A stretch of 64,000 nucleotides of DNA from Candidatus Methylomirabilota bacterium (lineage in GTDB: Bacteria; Methylomirabilota; Methylomirabilia; Rokubacteriales; CSP1-6), in NCBI GenBank assembly GCA_035709005.1, contig DASTFB010000055.1:49945-113944 (forward strand). Direction: 5' to 3'. The translations under genes and the position numbers were made by a program. The notes beneath the pieces are model-generated. The model was given only the letters and a program-made list of their open reading frames with translations. It ran no database searches and was not told the DNA's origin. Position 1 is the first letter of the stretch; each line of letters begins with the position of its first letter. This document shows, piece after piece, positions 1 through 8,366 of this stretch.

Positions 1-1
1 C

Positions 2-1174
2 ACGCGGCTCTACAACATCGCGGTGGGCCAGGCCCCGCCGATGCCCGAGGCGCACTGGCCGGACCAGGAGCCGCTGCACCTCGACGGCCCGCTGAGCGAG
101 CGCCTCAACCACTGGCTCACCCTGGTCCAGCGCGGCGAGGTGCTGGCCTCCTATCAGGTCTTCCTGGGGTTGATGGACGACGTGCCCAGCCGCCGGGCGG
201 CGCTGGCCCACCTGGCCTTCGCCGGCCTGATCGACGTGCAGGACCGTATGTTCCACAATCGCTCGTACACCACCGGCCACAAGGCCTACCGGGCCCGGGC
301 CACCATCGAGCTGGGCGAGACCTTCGGCTGGGACGCCGCCCACAGCGTGCTCTATGCCGGGGTGCCCGACATGGCGGTGGGGCCGCGCTGGTACTCGACC
401 TACGAGGCGGGGTGCAACATCGTCCAGAACCTGCTCGGGGGCCGCGACGAGGAGCTCCTGCGCCAGGACACGCCGGTCACGTCAGCCGAGGAGGCGATGC
501 TCGTCGACGCCATCACGCGCCAGCGGGAGGTCTCCGTCATCGAGGCGCTGGTGGCGCTGCTCAAGGCGGGACGCCAGCCGCGTCGCATCCTCGACGCCAT
601 CCAGGTGGCGGCGGCCCAGGTCATCCTGGACACGGGCCAGCCGAACAACTTCTCCATGGCCCAGCACGGCTACGAGTACACGAACACGCTCGGGTGGTTC
701 TACGACACCTTCGCCCACCCTCACCGGCTCAAGCTGCTGTTCGTGGCCGCGCTGTTCATCAACCGCGCCGCCGAGCACCAGGCCAACACCCCGGGCAACG
801 GCCGGCGCGCCATCACGCCATCGGCCGGGTCGGAGTCGTGGTCGGCGAGGCAACTGCTCGAGCGACTGGACGCGGCCCTGCTGGCCCTGCGGCCCGACGA
901 AGCCGTGGATCTGACGGCCGCCTACCTCAAGGGCGGCTGGGATCGAGCGCCGCTCGTCGAGGAGCTGGCCACCGCGGCGTGCAAGCTGGGCAACGACCCC
1001 CACAACCAGGAGCTGGGCCTCTGTCTCGTGGAGGACTACCTCCACACGAAGGCCCACGATCGCGACCGGCTGCTCCTGGCCAGCGCCCAGCACACGGCGG
1101 GACACCGCAAGTACGGCGATCCCCTCGAGGCCTACCGCCGCTTTGCCGAGGTCTTCGACCTCGACGGCCGCTGA
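2..1174 (+). CDS. Uncharacterised protein, 5'-truncated by window edge
   Basis: The reading frame is open from the first bases of the window, so this is the C-terminal 390 residues of a longer protein; the GTG at 23 is only an internal in-frame codon. The visible part looks soluble, with no clear membrane segments. It is rich in Trp, Tyr and His, with stretches such as LIDVQDRMFHNRSYTTGHKAY and VGPRWYSTYEAG that look like conserved blocks. I do not recognise the family with confidence and assign no function. It ends 15 bases before the stop of the convergent DNA-repair gene. Coding-type GC skew across the whole stretch supports it being real. Confidence 0.7.
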   Translation, partial: TRLYNIAVGQAPPMPEAHWPDQEPLHLDGPLSERLNHWLTLVQRGEVLASYQVFLGLMDDVPSRRAALAHLAFAGLIDVQDRMFHNRSYTTGHKAYRARATIELGETFGWDAAHSVLYAGVPDMAVGPRWYSTYEAGCNIVQNLLGGRDEELLRQDTPVTSAEEAMLVDAITRQREVSVIEALVALLKAGRQPRRILDAIQVAAAQVILDTGQPNNFSMAQHGYEYTNTLGWFYDTFAHPHRLKLLFVAALFINRAAEHQANTPGNGRRAITPSAGSESWSARQLLERLDAALLALRPDEAVDLTAAYLKGGWDRAPLVEELATAACKLGNDPHNQELGLCLVEDYLHTKAHDRDRLLLASAQHTAGHRKYGDPLEAYRRFAEVFDLDGR

Positions 1175-1188
1175 AGCCCGAGCCGGCG

Positions 1189-1755
1189 TCAGCGGCCGCC
1201 GGCAGGGCGTCCGCGGCGAACGTTCCCCGGCCGTGCGGCCTCGCGCGCGAGCAGCGCGCGCTTGCGCGGCAGGCCCCAACGGTACCCGGCGAGACCCCCA
1301 TCCGTGCGCACGATCCGGTGGCAGGGGATAGCCAGGGCGATGGCGTTGGCCGCGCACGCCTGGCCCACCGCGCGCACCGAGGTCGGCGCCCCGATGCGCC
1401 TGGCCAGCTCGGTGTAGGTCGTCGTCGCGCCCGCCGGAATCTGGCGCAGCGCCTGCCACACCTTCCGCTGGAAGGCGGTGCCGCGCGCGTCGAGGGGCAG
1501 GTCGAGGCGGCGGCTCGGCGCCTCGACGAAGCGGGCCACCCTGCCGACCAGGCGCGCGAGGCCTCTATCGCCGTGGCCCAGCCGGGCCCTGGGAAAGCGA
1601 TCCCCAAGCTCCTGCACCAGCGCGGCGGGGTCGTCGCCGAGCAGGATGGCGCAGATCCCCCTGTCGGTGGTGGCGACCAGCACCGAACCCAGCGAGCACT
1701 TCGCCACGGCGTAGCGGATGGCCGCCCGGCGAGCCACGTCGGTCAACTGTGCCAT
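1189..1755 (-). CDS. ogt: Methylated-DNA--protein-cysteine methyltransferase
   Basis: Suicide enzyme that transfers the methyl group from O6-methylguanine in DNA to its own cysteine. The 188-residue protein has an N-terminal Ada-C-like ribonuclease-H fold (residues about 10-85) and a C-terminal DNA-binding/active domain with FQRKVWQALRQIPAG, a recognition-helix stretch RRIGAPTSVRAVGQACAAN and the active site IPCHRIVR. The motif order and length fit Ogt/MGMT rather than full Ada, since the N-terminal metal-binding phosphotriester domain is absent. The ATG at 1755 is chosen because homology starts there; the frame extends upstream to 1827 without family-like sequence. It stands alone, convergent with the unknown gene at the left edge. 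Confidence 0.93.
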   Translation of the reverse strand: MAQLTDVARRAAIRYAVAKCSLGSVLVATTDRGICAILLGDDPAALVQELGDRFPRARLGHGDRGLARLVGRVARFVEAPSRRLDLPLDARGTAFQRKVWQALRQIPAGATTTYTELARRIGAPTSVRAVGQACAANAIALAIPCHRIVRTDGGLAGYRWGLPRKRALLAREAARPGNVRRGRPAGGR

Positions 1756-1907
1756 CGTCGTCCCCCGTTTGCGGATCCCATCATCATATGAGCAGGGGCG
1801 CCCTCGCAACCCCGCGCTTGCTGTCAAATCCGCTGCAGCCGCTTTCCCATCTGGGCGATTCGTGACCAGCCGGCCTCCTGGGGCGCCGCACCCGGCCCCC
1901 CTCTATT

Positions 1908-1929
1908 TCCTTCTTGCACGTGATATACT
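1908..1929 (+). promoter_or_regulatory. Candidate extended -10 promoter for the ABC importer genes
   Basis: TGATATACT at 1921-1929 is a perfect TGn extended -10 (TATACT, 1924-1929). No good -35 is present at 17 bases, as expected for extended -10 promoters. It lies about 85 bases before the ATG at 2015. By inference it drives the binding protein and permease genes. Confidence 0.45.
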
Positions 1930-2014
1930 TCGCCCCGCAGTCGCGTCCGCGGGCTTGATCGTCGTCCCGTAGTCCCTGTTCCAGAAGAGAGGAAGACAAG
2001 GGAGGGAAGAGACT

Positions 2015-3628
2015 ATGCGCTCGCGTTATCCCCACTTCACCCTGATCGTCGTGCTCGCCGTCCTCGTCTGGATCCTCGCTGCGCCCCCTGTGGCCGACGC
2101 CCAAGCGCCGAAACGCGGCGGGACCCTGCGGGTCGCCTACGGTAACGCCATCGCCCACCTCGACTTCCACACCGCTCCCGGCTACGAGATGATGTGGGTC
2201 GCGATGAACGTCGGTTGCGGGCTGCTGGACATCACGCCCGACGGCAAGTTCGTCGGCGACGCCGCCGAGTCATGGCAGGTATCGCCCGACAACCTGACCT
2301 ACACCTTCAAGCTCCGGAAAGGCGTCCTGTTCCACGACGGTACCCAGGTCGACGCCAAGGCCGTCAAGTTCAGCATCGACCGCTTGATGGATCCCGCCAC
2401 CAAGTCCGGCATGCGCAGCTTCTATGACTCGGTCCGCGCCGTCGAGGTCGTCGGCCCGGACACGGTTCAGATCCAGCTGAAGCGGCCCTACGCCTTCCTG
2501 CTGCACATGCTCGCCGCGTACCGGACCGGCTTCGTCATCTACTCGCCGACCGCCACCCAGAAGTACAGCCTGGAAGACCGCAAGAAGGGCAAGCCCGAGG
2601 CCGTGGTGGGGTGCGGGCCGTTCCGGCTGGTCGAGTGGGTGAAGGGCGACCACCTGGTCATGGACCGGTTCGACAAGTACTACAAGAAGGGCCAGCCGTA
2701 CCTCGACCGCGTGCACATCCGCATCATCAAGGACCCGGTGACCCAGATGGCCGCCTTCAAGGCCGGGGAGGTCGACTTCGTCGCGTCGTTCTCACCGGAG
2801 CACGTGGATGTCCTCAAGTCTCAGAATCCGAAGGCCCAGATCCTCACCGGCAAGGAGACCACGCCGATGGTGGTGGCGATGAAGGTCACCGTGCCGAAGG
2901 ATGGCAAGCCGATGTCCAAGGAGCGGATCCCGCACCCCAAGCTGGGTGACCTCCGGGTGCGCAAGGCGATTGGCTGCTACGGGATGGACCGGAGCGAGAT
3001 CGTGAAGATCGCCTTCAAGGGCCAGGCGACTCCGTGGGCGGGGATGATCCCGCCGGGCACCATGGACACCGTGGACGTCAACGCCAAGTGCCCGTACGAT
3101 CAGGCCAAGGCCAAGGCTCTCCTGAAGGAGGCCGGCTACGGGCCCTCCAATCCGCTGACCGTCGATCTCATCGCCGACACGGAGAAGTCGGTGTTCGGCG
3201 TCATCGCCACCGTCGTCAAGGAGCAGCTGGCCCGGATCGGTGTGACCGCGAACATCAAGGCGCTCGACAAGGTGACCTGGATGAACACGACCCTCAACGA
3301 CGGCCCCTGGGACATGTACGTGGAGGACCTGCTGTCCCTGCTGACGCCGGACAGCAACGGCTATCTGTCCAACTCGTACTCGACGTGGAGCCACCCGCGA
3401 CACAACGACAAGCGCGTGGATGACATCTACGTCAGGTACGCCCAGGAGATGGACCCGGCCAAGCGCAAGGTCATCGCCCGGGAGCTGCAGGATTTCATGG
3501 TCGACAACATGTACTGGAACAACGTCTCCGGCTCGCCCTTCTACATGATCTCCCAGCCGTGGGTGAAGAACTACACGTACAACGCGGAGTTCGAGGTGAA
3601 CTGGGGCGAGGTCTGGGTGGACAAGTAA
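2015..3628 (+). CDS. ABC transporter substrate-binding protein, peptide/opine family 5
   Basis: Periplasmic or lipid-free secreted solute-binding protein (SBP_bac_5, DppA/OppA-like), 537 residues, a normal length. Residues 1-30 form a signal peptide with a hydrophobic core (LIVVLAVLVWILAAPP) and a probable AxA cleavage before QAPKRGGTL. KRGGTLRVA is the usual mature start, followed by AESWQVSPDNLTYTFKLRKGVLFHDGT, typical of the family's lobe I. The ATG at 2015 has a strong Shine-Dalgarno (AAGGGAGGG). Two permease genes follow on the same strand. The substrate cannot be told: the family covers peptides, opines, sugars and other solutes. Confidence 0.93.
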   Translation: MRSRYPHFTLIVVLAVLVWILAAPPVADAQAPKRGGTLRVAYGNAIAHLDFHTAPGYEMMWVAMNVGCGLLDITPDGKFVGDAAESWQVSPDNLTYTFKLRKGVLFHDGTQVDAKAVKFSIDRLMDPATKSGMRSFYDSVRAVEVVGPDTVQIQLKRPYAFLLHMLAAYRTGFVIYSPTATQKYSLEDRKKGKPEAVVGCGPFRLVEWVKGDHLVMDRFDKYYKKGQPYLDRVHIRIIKDPVTQMAAFKAGEVDFVASFSPEHVDVLKSQNPKAQILTGKETTPMVVAMKVTVPKDGKPMSKERIPHPKLGDLRVRKAIGCYGMDRSEIVKIAFKGQATPWAGMIPPGTMDTVDVNAKCPYDQAKAKALLKEAGYGPSNPLTVDLIADTEKSVFGVIATVVKEQLARIGVTANIKALDKVTWMNTTLNDGPWDMYVEDLLSLLTPDSNGYLSNSYSTWSHPRHNDKRVDDIYVRYAQEMDPAKRKVIARELQDFMVDNMYWNNVSGSPFYMISQPWVKNYTYNAEFEVNWGEVWVDK

Positions 3629-3644
3629 GAGCCACGTGAGTCCG

Positions 3645-3680
3645 CCGGGGCCGTCGCCGTCGTGACGGCGGCGGCCCCGG
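3645..3680 (+). terminator. GC-rich hairpin between binding-protein and permease genes
   Basis: A 17-bp stem (left arm 3645-3661, right arm 3664-3680, one G-U pair) with a tiny loop lies directly after the binding-protein stop and before the permease ATG. There is no T-run, so it is more likely an mRNA-stabilising or partial-attenuation hairpin that raises binding-protein yield relative to the permeases. Confidence 0.55.
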
Positions 3681-3696
3681 GACGGAGCGACTATCG

Positions 3697-4674
3697 ATGC
3701 GAACCTACATCATCCGCCGCCTTCTCCAGATCATCCCGACGGTGTTGATGATCACCTTCGTGGTGTTCATGATGATGCGGTCGGTCCCGGGAGACCCGGT
3801 GGTGGCCCTGCTCGGTGATGCCTACACCGAGGAGGACGCCGCCAAGATGCGTGAGGTCTACGGGCTGGACCGCCCGATCGTCGTCCAGTACGCGATCTGG
3901 CTCGGCAAGCTCGTGCAGGGCGACTGGGGCAGCTCGATCATCAGCGGCCACTCGGTGCTGAGAGACGTGCTCCTGCGACTGCCGGTGACGCTCGAGCTGA
4001 TCATCCTGGGGATGGCGATCGCGATGCTCATCGCGGTTCCCGCCGCGATCATCGGGGCCTTGCGCCAGAACCGGTGGCAGGATTACACCGCTACCTCGGC
4101 GGCCCTGGTCGGCATCTCGATCCCCGAATTTTTCCTGGGTGTTCTGCTGCTGCTGCTGTTCTCGGTCGCGTTCAAGGGGCTGCTGCCCAGCTCGGGCTGG
4201 GTCTATCTCCCGGGGACCTGCCCTACCATCGTCTGCACCGCGAGCGTCTGGGGGAACCTCCAGCACGTGATCATGCCCGCCATCGCCCTCGGGGTGGGCC
4301 GGGCCGCCATCCTCACACGGCTCCTCCGCGCCAGCATGCTCGAGGTGATCCGCACCGAGTACGTGACGAGCGCCAGGGCCAAAGGCCTCAACGAGTGGAA
4401 GGTGGTCTTCAAGCACGGACTGAAGAACGCGCTGATCCCGACCGTCACCGTGATGGGGCTCCAGGTCAGCTTCCTCATCGGCGGGGCGATCGTGATCGAG
4501 ACGCTGTTCGCTCTGCCGGGGCTCGGCACCTTCGGCATCAACGCCATCATCGCGCGCGACTACCAGCAGGTCCAGGGATTTGCCCTGCTGACCGCGTGCG
4601 CCTTCGTGGTCATGAACCTCGTCGTGGACTTGACGTACACGCTCCTAGACCCGCGCATCCGCTACGGAGGGTGA
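3697..4674 (+). CDS. ABC transporter permease, DppB-like
   Basis: Inner-membrane permease subunit of a peptide-type importer, 325 residues as usual for DppB/OppB. It starts with MRTYIIRRLLQIIPTVLMI, the typical first membrane helix of the family, followed by a DPVVALLGD periplasmic segment. The cytoplasmic EAA loop that contacts the ATPase is visible as EYVTSARAKGLNEWKVVFKH. Several further hydrophobic segments follow. The gene sits 68 bases after the binding protein and abuts the next permease (stop at 4672-4674, next start 4677). No ATPase gene is found nearby. Confidence 0.93.
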   Translation: MRTYIIRRLLQIIPTVLMITFVVFMMMRSVPGDPVVALLGDAYTEEDAAKMREVYGLDRPIVVQYAIWLGKLVQGDWGSSIISGHSVLRDVLLRLPVTLELIILGMAIAMLIAVPAAIIGALRQNRWQDYTATSAALVGISIPEFFLGVLLLLLFSVAFKGLLPSSGWVYLPGTCPTIVCTASVWGNLQHVIMPAIALGVGRAAILTRLLRASMLEVIRTEYVTSARAKGLNEWKVVFKHGLKNALIPTVTVMGLQVSFLIGGAIVIETLFALPGLGTFGINAIIARDYQQVQGFALLTACAFVVMNLVVDLTYTLLDPRIRYGG

Positions 4675-4676
4675 CG

Positions 4677-5651
4677 GTGGCCAACGGTACCGACAAGCTC
4701 GACCTGAAGCCCAAGTCTCTCGGCGCAGCCGCGCTGCGCGAGGCCGACTTTCCTGCCGCCACGGGGGTCCTCCGGAGCGACGTTCGCACCGCGCGCTCGG
4801 AGTCGCCGACGATGCAAGGGCTGCGCCGACTCCGGCGTAGCGTGACGGCGCTCATCGGCCTGGGCATCGTGGCGACCCTGCTTGTGGTGGCCGCCTTCGC
4901 CGACGTGCTGGCACCCCGGAGCCCGATCGTCAGCGACCAGACCCAGACCTTCCAGCAGCCGAGCCGGGCGTACCCGCTCGGAACGGACCAGCTCGGGCGC
5001 GACATGCTGAGCCGCATCATCCACGGCAGCCGGGTCTCCCTCGTCGTCGGCCTGGCGTCGGTGCTCCTGGCGCTCCTGGTCGGAGTGCCGGTCGGTATGA
5101 TCGCCGGGTATTACGGGGGCCGGGTCGACATGCTGGCGATGCGGGCGATGGACCTGATCCTCGCGTTTCCCATCTACCTGCTGGCCATCATCATCATGGT
5201 CATCTTCACGCCGACCGCAGGGTTGCTCGGCACCATCAAGGTCGTGGGGGCTATCGCCATCGTGCGCATTCCGATCTATGCGCGGCTGGTCCGGGGCAGC
5301 GTGCTCTCGATCAAGGAAAAGGAGTACATCGAGGCCAGCCGCGCCCTCGGTGTACGCGATCCCTGGATCCTGTTCCGTCACGTTCTGCCCAACTCTCTGG
5401 CGCCGATCATCGTGACCACCACCCTGGGCATCGCCACCGCGATCATCGTGGAGGCGACCCTGTCGTTCCTGGGGCTCGGCACCCAGCCGCCGACACCAAG
5501 CTGGGGGTGGGATCTCAAGGCCAACGTCGTCTTCATCCATGACAACCCGTGGCTGGCGGTCTTCCCGGGCATCGCGATCTTCGTCACCGTGCTGGGCTTC
5601 AACCTCTTCGGCGACGGCCTGCGCGACGCCCTCGACCCGCGGCTGAAGTAG
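4677..5651 (+). CDS. ABC transporter permease, DppC-like
   Basis: Second inner-membrane permease of the importer, 324 residues. The GTG at 4677 is chosen because CGGAGG at 4665-4670 is at the right distance; the frame is open far upstream inside the preceding permease gene but only as an overlap. Residues 1-45 are a longer cytoplasmic N-terminus than most DppC proteins. The first membrane helix ALIGLGIVATLLVVAAF is followed by the family block TDQLGRDMLSRIIHGSR. The EAA loop reads EYIEASRALGVRDPWILFRH. It ends just before a convergent gene, so the importer genes here stop without ATPase subunits. Confidence 0.92.
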   Translation: MANGTDKLDLKPKSLGAAALREADFPAATGVLRSDVRTARSESPTMQGLRRLRRSVTALIGLGIVATLLVVAAFADVLAPRSPIVSDQTQTFQQPSRAYPLGTDQLGRDMLSRIIHGSRVSLVVGLASVLLALLVGVPVGMIAGYYGGRVDMLAMRAMDLILAFPIYLLAIIIMVIFTPTAGLLGTIKVVGAIAIVRIPIYARLVRGSVLSIKEKEYIEASRALGVRDPWILFRHVLPNSLAPIIVTTTLGIATAIIVEATLSFLGLGTQPPTPSWGWDLKANVVFIHDNPWLAVFPGIAIFVTVLGFNLFGDGLRDALDPRLK

Positions 5652-5672
5652 CGGCTCGGCGCCCGCGGGTCA

Positions 5673-6803
5673 CTAGAGGTTGGTCACCGCCGGGATGACC
5701 TTGGCGCCCATCAGCTCGATCGAGCGCGCGGTCGTCGGGTGGTCCATCCGGGACTCCTGAGCCTCCAGGAGCAAGTGGCCGATCCCCAGCTCGCGCTGGA
5801 CCAGGGCGAAGCGGTCGCTCACCTCGTCCGGCGTGCCGGCGATGATGAAGTGCCCGTCCAGGAGCTCCTCGTAGCTCATCGTGGCCAGCGAGCGCGGGCG
5901 GGAGCGCAGCGCGAACTGAGCGCCGGCGCGCGAGCGCATCCCCACCGGCGCGAAGTACTCGGCGGGCATGCGCAGCGTCGGGCCCATGCGCCAGACGAAG
6001 TGCCGGCCGGCCTCCAGAGCCTTCGCCCGGGTGTCCGCGGTGACCGCGCAGATCAGGAAGCCGAGCTTGTCCGGTGTCACCGTGCGGCCGGCCTCGGCCG
6101 CGCCCCGACGGTAGAACTCGAAGAGCTCCCGGGCGATCTCGAACGGCACCAGGAACGGCACATAGGTATAGCCCAGGCGGCCGGCCCACACCGCGGTCTC
6201 CGGGCTGGCCGTGCCGGGGATCCAGATCGGCGGGTGCGGCTTCTGCAGGGGCAGGCACCAGGGGTTGACGTGACGGAAGTGGTAGTGGCGCCCTTCCCAC
6301 CGGAAGGGGCCGGGCTCCGTCCAGCACTTGAGGATCAGGTCGTGACACTCCTCGAAGCGCTCGCGGTTGTGCACGGGATTGGAGTTGGCCCACCAGGTCT
6401 CCACGCCGACGCCGCGCACGAAGCCCGAGAGCACGCGCCCGCCCGAGATGAGGTCGGCCATGGCGATCTGCTCGGCCATCCGCACCGGGTTGTCCTCGAT
6501 GGGCAGGATGTTGCCGAGCAGGAGGAGCCTGGCGCGCGTGGTGGTGCGGGCCAGGATGGCCGCCGTCATGTTGGCGCCCACGTTGACGCAGGACGGCGTG
6601 GAGTGGTGCTCGTTGATCATGAGCCCGTCGAAGCCCACCCGGTCGGCCAGCTCGTACTCGTCGAGGTAGCGCCGGTAGTTCGCCGCCGCCTTCTCGCGGT
6701 CGAAGAAGCGGTTGGGGAAATCGAGGCGGAGCGAGGGATACTTCTCGCCCTCCTCGTCGGGAAACTCGTGGTGCGGCATCTCGCTGAAGTAGTAGAGCTT
6801 CAT
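5673..6803 (-). CDS. LLM-class flavin-dependent oxidoreductase
   Basis: Bacterial luciferase-like (TIM-barrel, FMN or F420) oxidoreductase, 376 residues. Family signals include LDEYELADRVGFDGLMINEHH near residue 50, the ISGGRVLSGFVRGVG block and the C-terminal GTPDEVSDRF block that precedes the last barrel strands. The ATG at 6803 overlaps the stop of the upstream hydrolase gene by four bases (ATGA), indicating translational coupling and a shared job, probably oxidation of a small organic substrate whose product or precursor is hydrolysed by the neighbour. Substrate and cofactor (FMN versus F420) cannot be decided from sequence alone. Confidence 0.9.
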   Translation of the reverse strand: MKLYYFSEMPHHEFPDEEGEKYPSLRLDFPNRFFDREKAAANYRRYLDEYELADRVGFDGLMINEHHSTPSCVNVGANMTAAILARTTTRARLLLLGNILPIEDNPVRMAEQIAMADLISGGRVLSGFVRGVGVETWWANSNPVHNRERFEECHDLILKCWTEPGPFRWEGRHYHFRHVNPWCLPLQKPHPPIWIPGTASPETAVWAGRLGYTYVPFLVPFEIARELFEFYRRGAAEAGRTVTPDKLGFLICAVTADTRAKALEAGRHFVWRMGPTLRMPAEYFAPVGMRSRAGAQFALRSRPRSLATMSYEELLDGHFIIAGTPDEVSDRFALVQRELGIGHLLLEAQESRMDHPTTARSIELMGAKVIPAVTNL

Positions 6804-7606
6804 GGCTGGGCTCTCGCCGGTGCGGGCGCGGAGAGGAAGTCGAGCACCAGGCACGCGAAGGTGTCGGGCTGCTCGATGGGCGGCAGGTGCCCGCATTTGT
6901 CGAGCACCGTCAGCCGGGCGTCGGGCAGCAGCGTGCGATACTGCTCGCCGCAGGCGACCGGCACGATGCGATCCTCTCGCCCCCAGACGATCAGGGTCGG
7001 GTTGGTCACCCGCGGCAGGAACCAGGGCAAGCGCGGGTTGTGCATGTAGGGCTTCCAGCTGAGCCGTGCGGCCATCTCCCGGTTGCGGGTGGCGATCTCC
7101 TGCTCGGCCGGCGTGGGCGGCTTGCCGAACAACTCCTCCCATTCGGGCACTGTCGCCGGGGCGTACACGTTGAGCTCGCGGAGCCTGGCCAGCGGATGGT
7201 AGAAGATGTCGAGGATCTCCCCCTCGTCGGGCTTGAGCCCGACGGGTGCGGCCAGGATGAGCCGGCCGATGGAGCCCGGGCTCATGGTGGCCAGCTCAGC
7301 AGCCGTCCACCCCCCCAGCGACTGGCCCAGGACGTGTGGCTTGCCGAGCCCGGCGGCGTCGATGAACCAGAGGTAGAAGCGGGCCAGGTCGTCGACCCCT
7401 TCCATCCACTCGGCGTCCCCCGAGCGTCCGAACCCGGGATGGGTCGGCGCCCACACGGTGAACCGCTCGGCCACCCGCGCCACCCAGCGCGTCCACCCCC
7501 GGTTGCCGCCGGCGCCGTGGAGCACGAGCAGGGGGTCGCCGTGCCCGCCCACCCACGTGTGCACGTCGATCCCGCCGACCGTGATCATCTCTTCGCGTGG
7601 TTTCAT
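6800..7606 (-). CDS. Alpha/beta-fold hydrolase
   Basis: Soluble alpha/beta hydrolase of 268 residues. Visible: oxyanion-hole HGAGGNRGW, nucleophile elbow GQSLGGW (catalytic Ser), acid residue in WGREDRIVP and catalytic His in CGHLPPIEQP, in the normal order. The ATG at 7606 starts the conserved part (MKPREEMITVGGIDVHTW); the longer frame upstream lacks family features. It is coupled by a four-base overlap to the LLM oxidoreductase downstream. Closest in pattern to meta-cleavage-product or ester hydrolases, but the substrate is not determinable. Confidence 0.9.
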   Translation of the reverse strand: MKPREEMITVGGIDVHTWVGGHGDPLLVLHGAGGNRGWTRWVARVAERFTVWAPTHPGFGRSGDAEWMEGVDDLARFYLWFIDAAGLGKPHVLGQSLGGWTAAELATMSPGSIGRLILAAPVGLKPDEGEILDIFYHPLARLRELNVYAPATVPEWEELFGKPPTPAEQEIATRNREMAARLSWKPYMHNPRLPWFLPRVTNPTLIVWGREDRIVPVACGEQYRTLLPDARLTVLDKCGHLPPIEQPDTFACLVLDFLSAPAPARAQP

Positions 7607-7637
7607 GGCCGGTATTATGCTCCAGGCGGGTGCGCAC

Positions 7638-7784
7638 GTGACCCTGGTCGTCATCCTCACGGTGAGGAGAGAGGCCCTCGAGCAGTTTCGGGCGTTCGAA
7701 GCGCAGGCCGCCGCGGTCATGACCACCCACGGCGGCCGCATCGAGCGAACCGTAGTGGACCGGTTGGGAACACGCTGCTCGTAG
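7638..7784 (+). pseudogene. N-terminal remnant of a DUF1330-type protein
   Basis: The 48-codon frame begins VTLVVILTVRREALEQF and continues with AAVMTTHGGRIERTVV, which is the opening of DUF1330-like ferredoxin-fold proteins (normally about 100 residues). The frame then breaks with an unrelated tail (DRLGTRCS), so the second half of the domain is missing. GTG at 7638 is the likely old start. It lies divergent from the hydrolase gene. It is called a remnant from sequence pattern; a genuine short protein is less likely. Confidence 0.55.
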
Positions 7785-7793
7785 CGCTTCGGT

Positions 7794-7829
7794 CATGAGA
7801 TCTCGCGAAGCGCGTCACGGGATTTCGCG
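7794..7829 (+). promoter_or_regulatory. Two upstream activator sites for the sigma54 regulator
   Basis: Two copies of a CGCGAGATCTCGCG-like palindrome at 7794-7807 (12 of 14 matches) and 7816-7829 (11 of 14), centres 22 bases apart. A perfect and a weaker copy recur at 10152-10188 after the regulator gene with nearly the same spacing. The centres are at about -87 and -65 from the start predicted by the -24/-12 promoter at 7861, the usual position for enhancer-binding proteins. Confidence 0.6.
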
Positions 7830-7860
7830 CATCGTGGCGTGCCGGCATGGCGCACCAATC

Positions 7861-7877
7861 TGGCACGTCGTATGCCC
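7861..7877 (+). promoter_or_regulatory. Sigma54 (-24/-12) promoter
   Basis: TGGCACG at 7861-7867 and ATGCC at 7871-7875 keep the invariant GG and GC with ten bases between, close to the consensus TGGCACG-N4-TTGC. It reads towards the small membrane protein and the sigma54 activator, suggesting autoregulation. Confidence 0.65.
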
Positions 7878-7949
7878 TCCCTCACGGCTCGAACGGCGCC
7901 GGTGACTCCCCCGGTCAGGGCGGGCCCGGCGCTCGGGGAGGCGTGCGTG

Positions 7950-8366
7950 ATGGCGTTCGTGCTCATGCACCTGGATTGGCTGACGACCTCGCTGGGACTG
8001 ACCAGCATGGCGCTGTTGGCTCGTCGCTCACGCTGGGGCTGGGTCGCAGGCATCGCCAACGACGCGGTCTGGCTCGTCCTCGCATTCGACCGCGGGATGT
8101 ACGGGACACTGGCCGGCGCCATCGTGATGATCGCCGTGAAGATGTACGGACTCCGGCGCTGGCTCCCTCGATCTTGTGATGCGCCCGCGCCGGCGTTAAG
8201 CTGTGCCCGCCAAAGGGATCTTCGCGCGCGATGGGGCAGCCGCTCGACCAAGCGTCGGTCATCCGTACCATCCTGGAAGGGACGGCGAGCGCCGTCGGTC
8301 AGGAGTTCTTCGAGGCCCTGGTCAAGAACGTCGCGCGCGCCCTGGGCGTCGCCGGCGCCTGGGTGA
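7950..8366 (+). CDS. Small membrane protein, PnuC-like tail architecture
   Basis: The ATG at 7950 follows a strong GGGGAGG. The first 75 residues contain three hydrophobic stretches: WLTTSLGLTSMALL, GWVAGIANDAVWLVLAF and GTLAGAIVMIAVKMYGL, with a RRSRWGW turn, a pattern like the last helices of PnuC-type vitamin transporters. After RRWLPRS the frame runs on to 8366 as an Arg/Ser-rich tail that overlaps the activator gene by 136 bases and looks like non-coding shadow. Either the native stop was lost by a frameshift near 8170 or the overlap is real. Function unknown. Confidence 0.45.
   Translation: MAFVLMHLDWLTTSLGLTSMALLARRSRWGWVAGIANDAVWLVLAFDRGMYGTLAGAIVMIAVKMYGLRRWLPRSCDAPAPALSCARQRDLRARWGSRSTKRRSSVPSWKGRRAPSVRSSSRPWSRTSRAPWASPAPG

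Noticed and set aside
412..1791. Long overlapping frames on both strands across the first two genes (for example 412-1791 plus and 482-1459 minus)
   Set aside because: They are Arg/Pro/Gly-rich shadow frames of the real genes, common in GC-rich DNA, with no family-like blocks.
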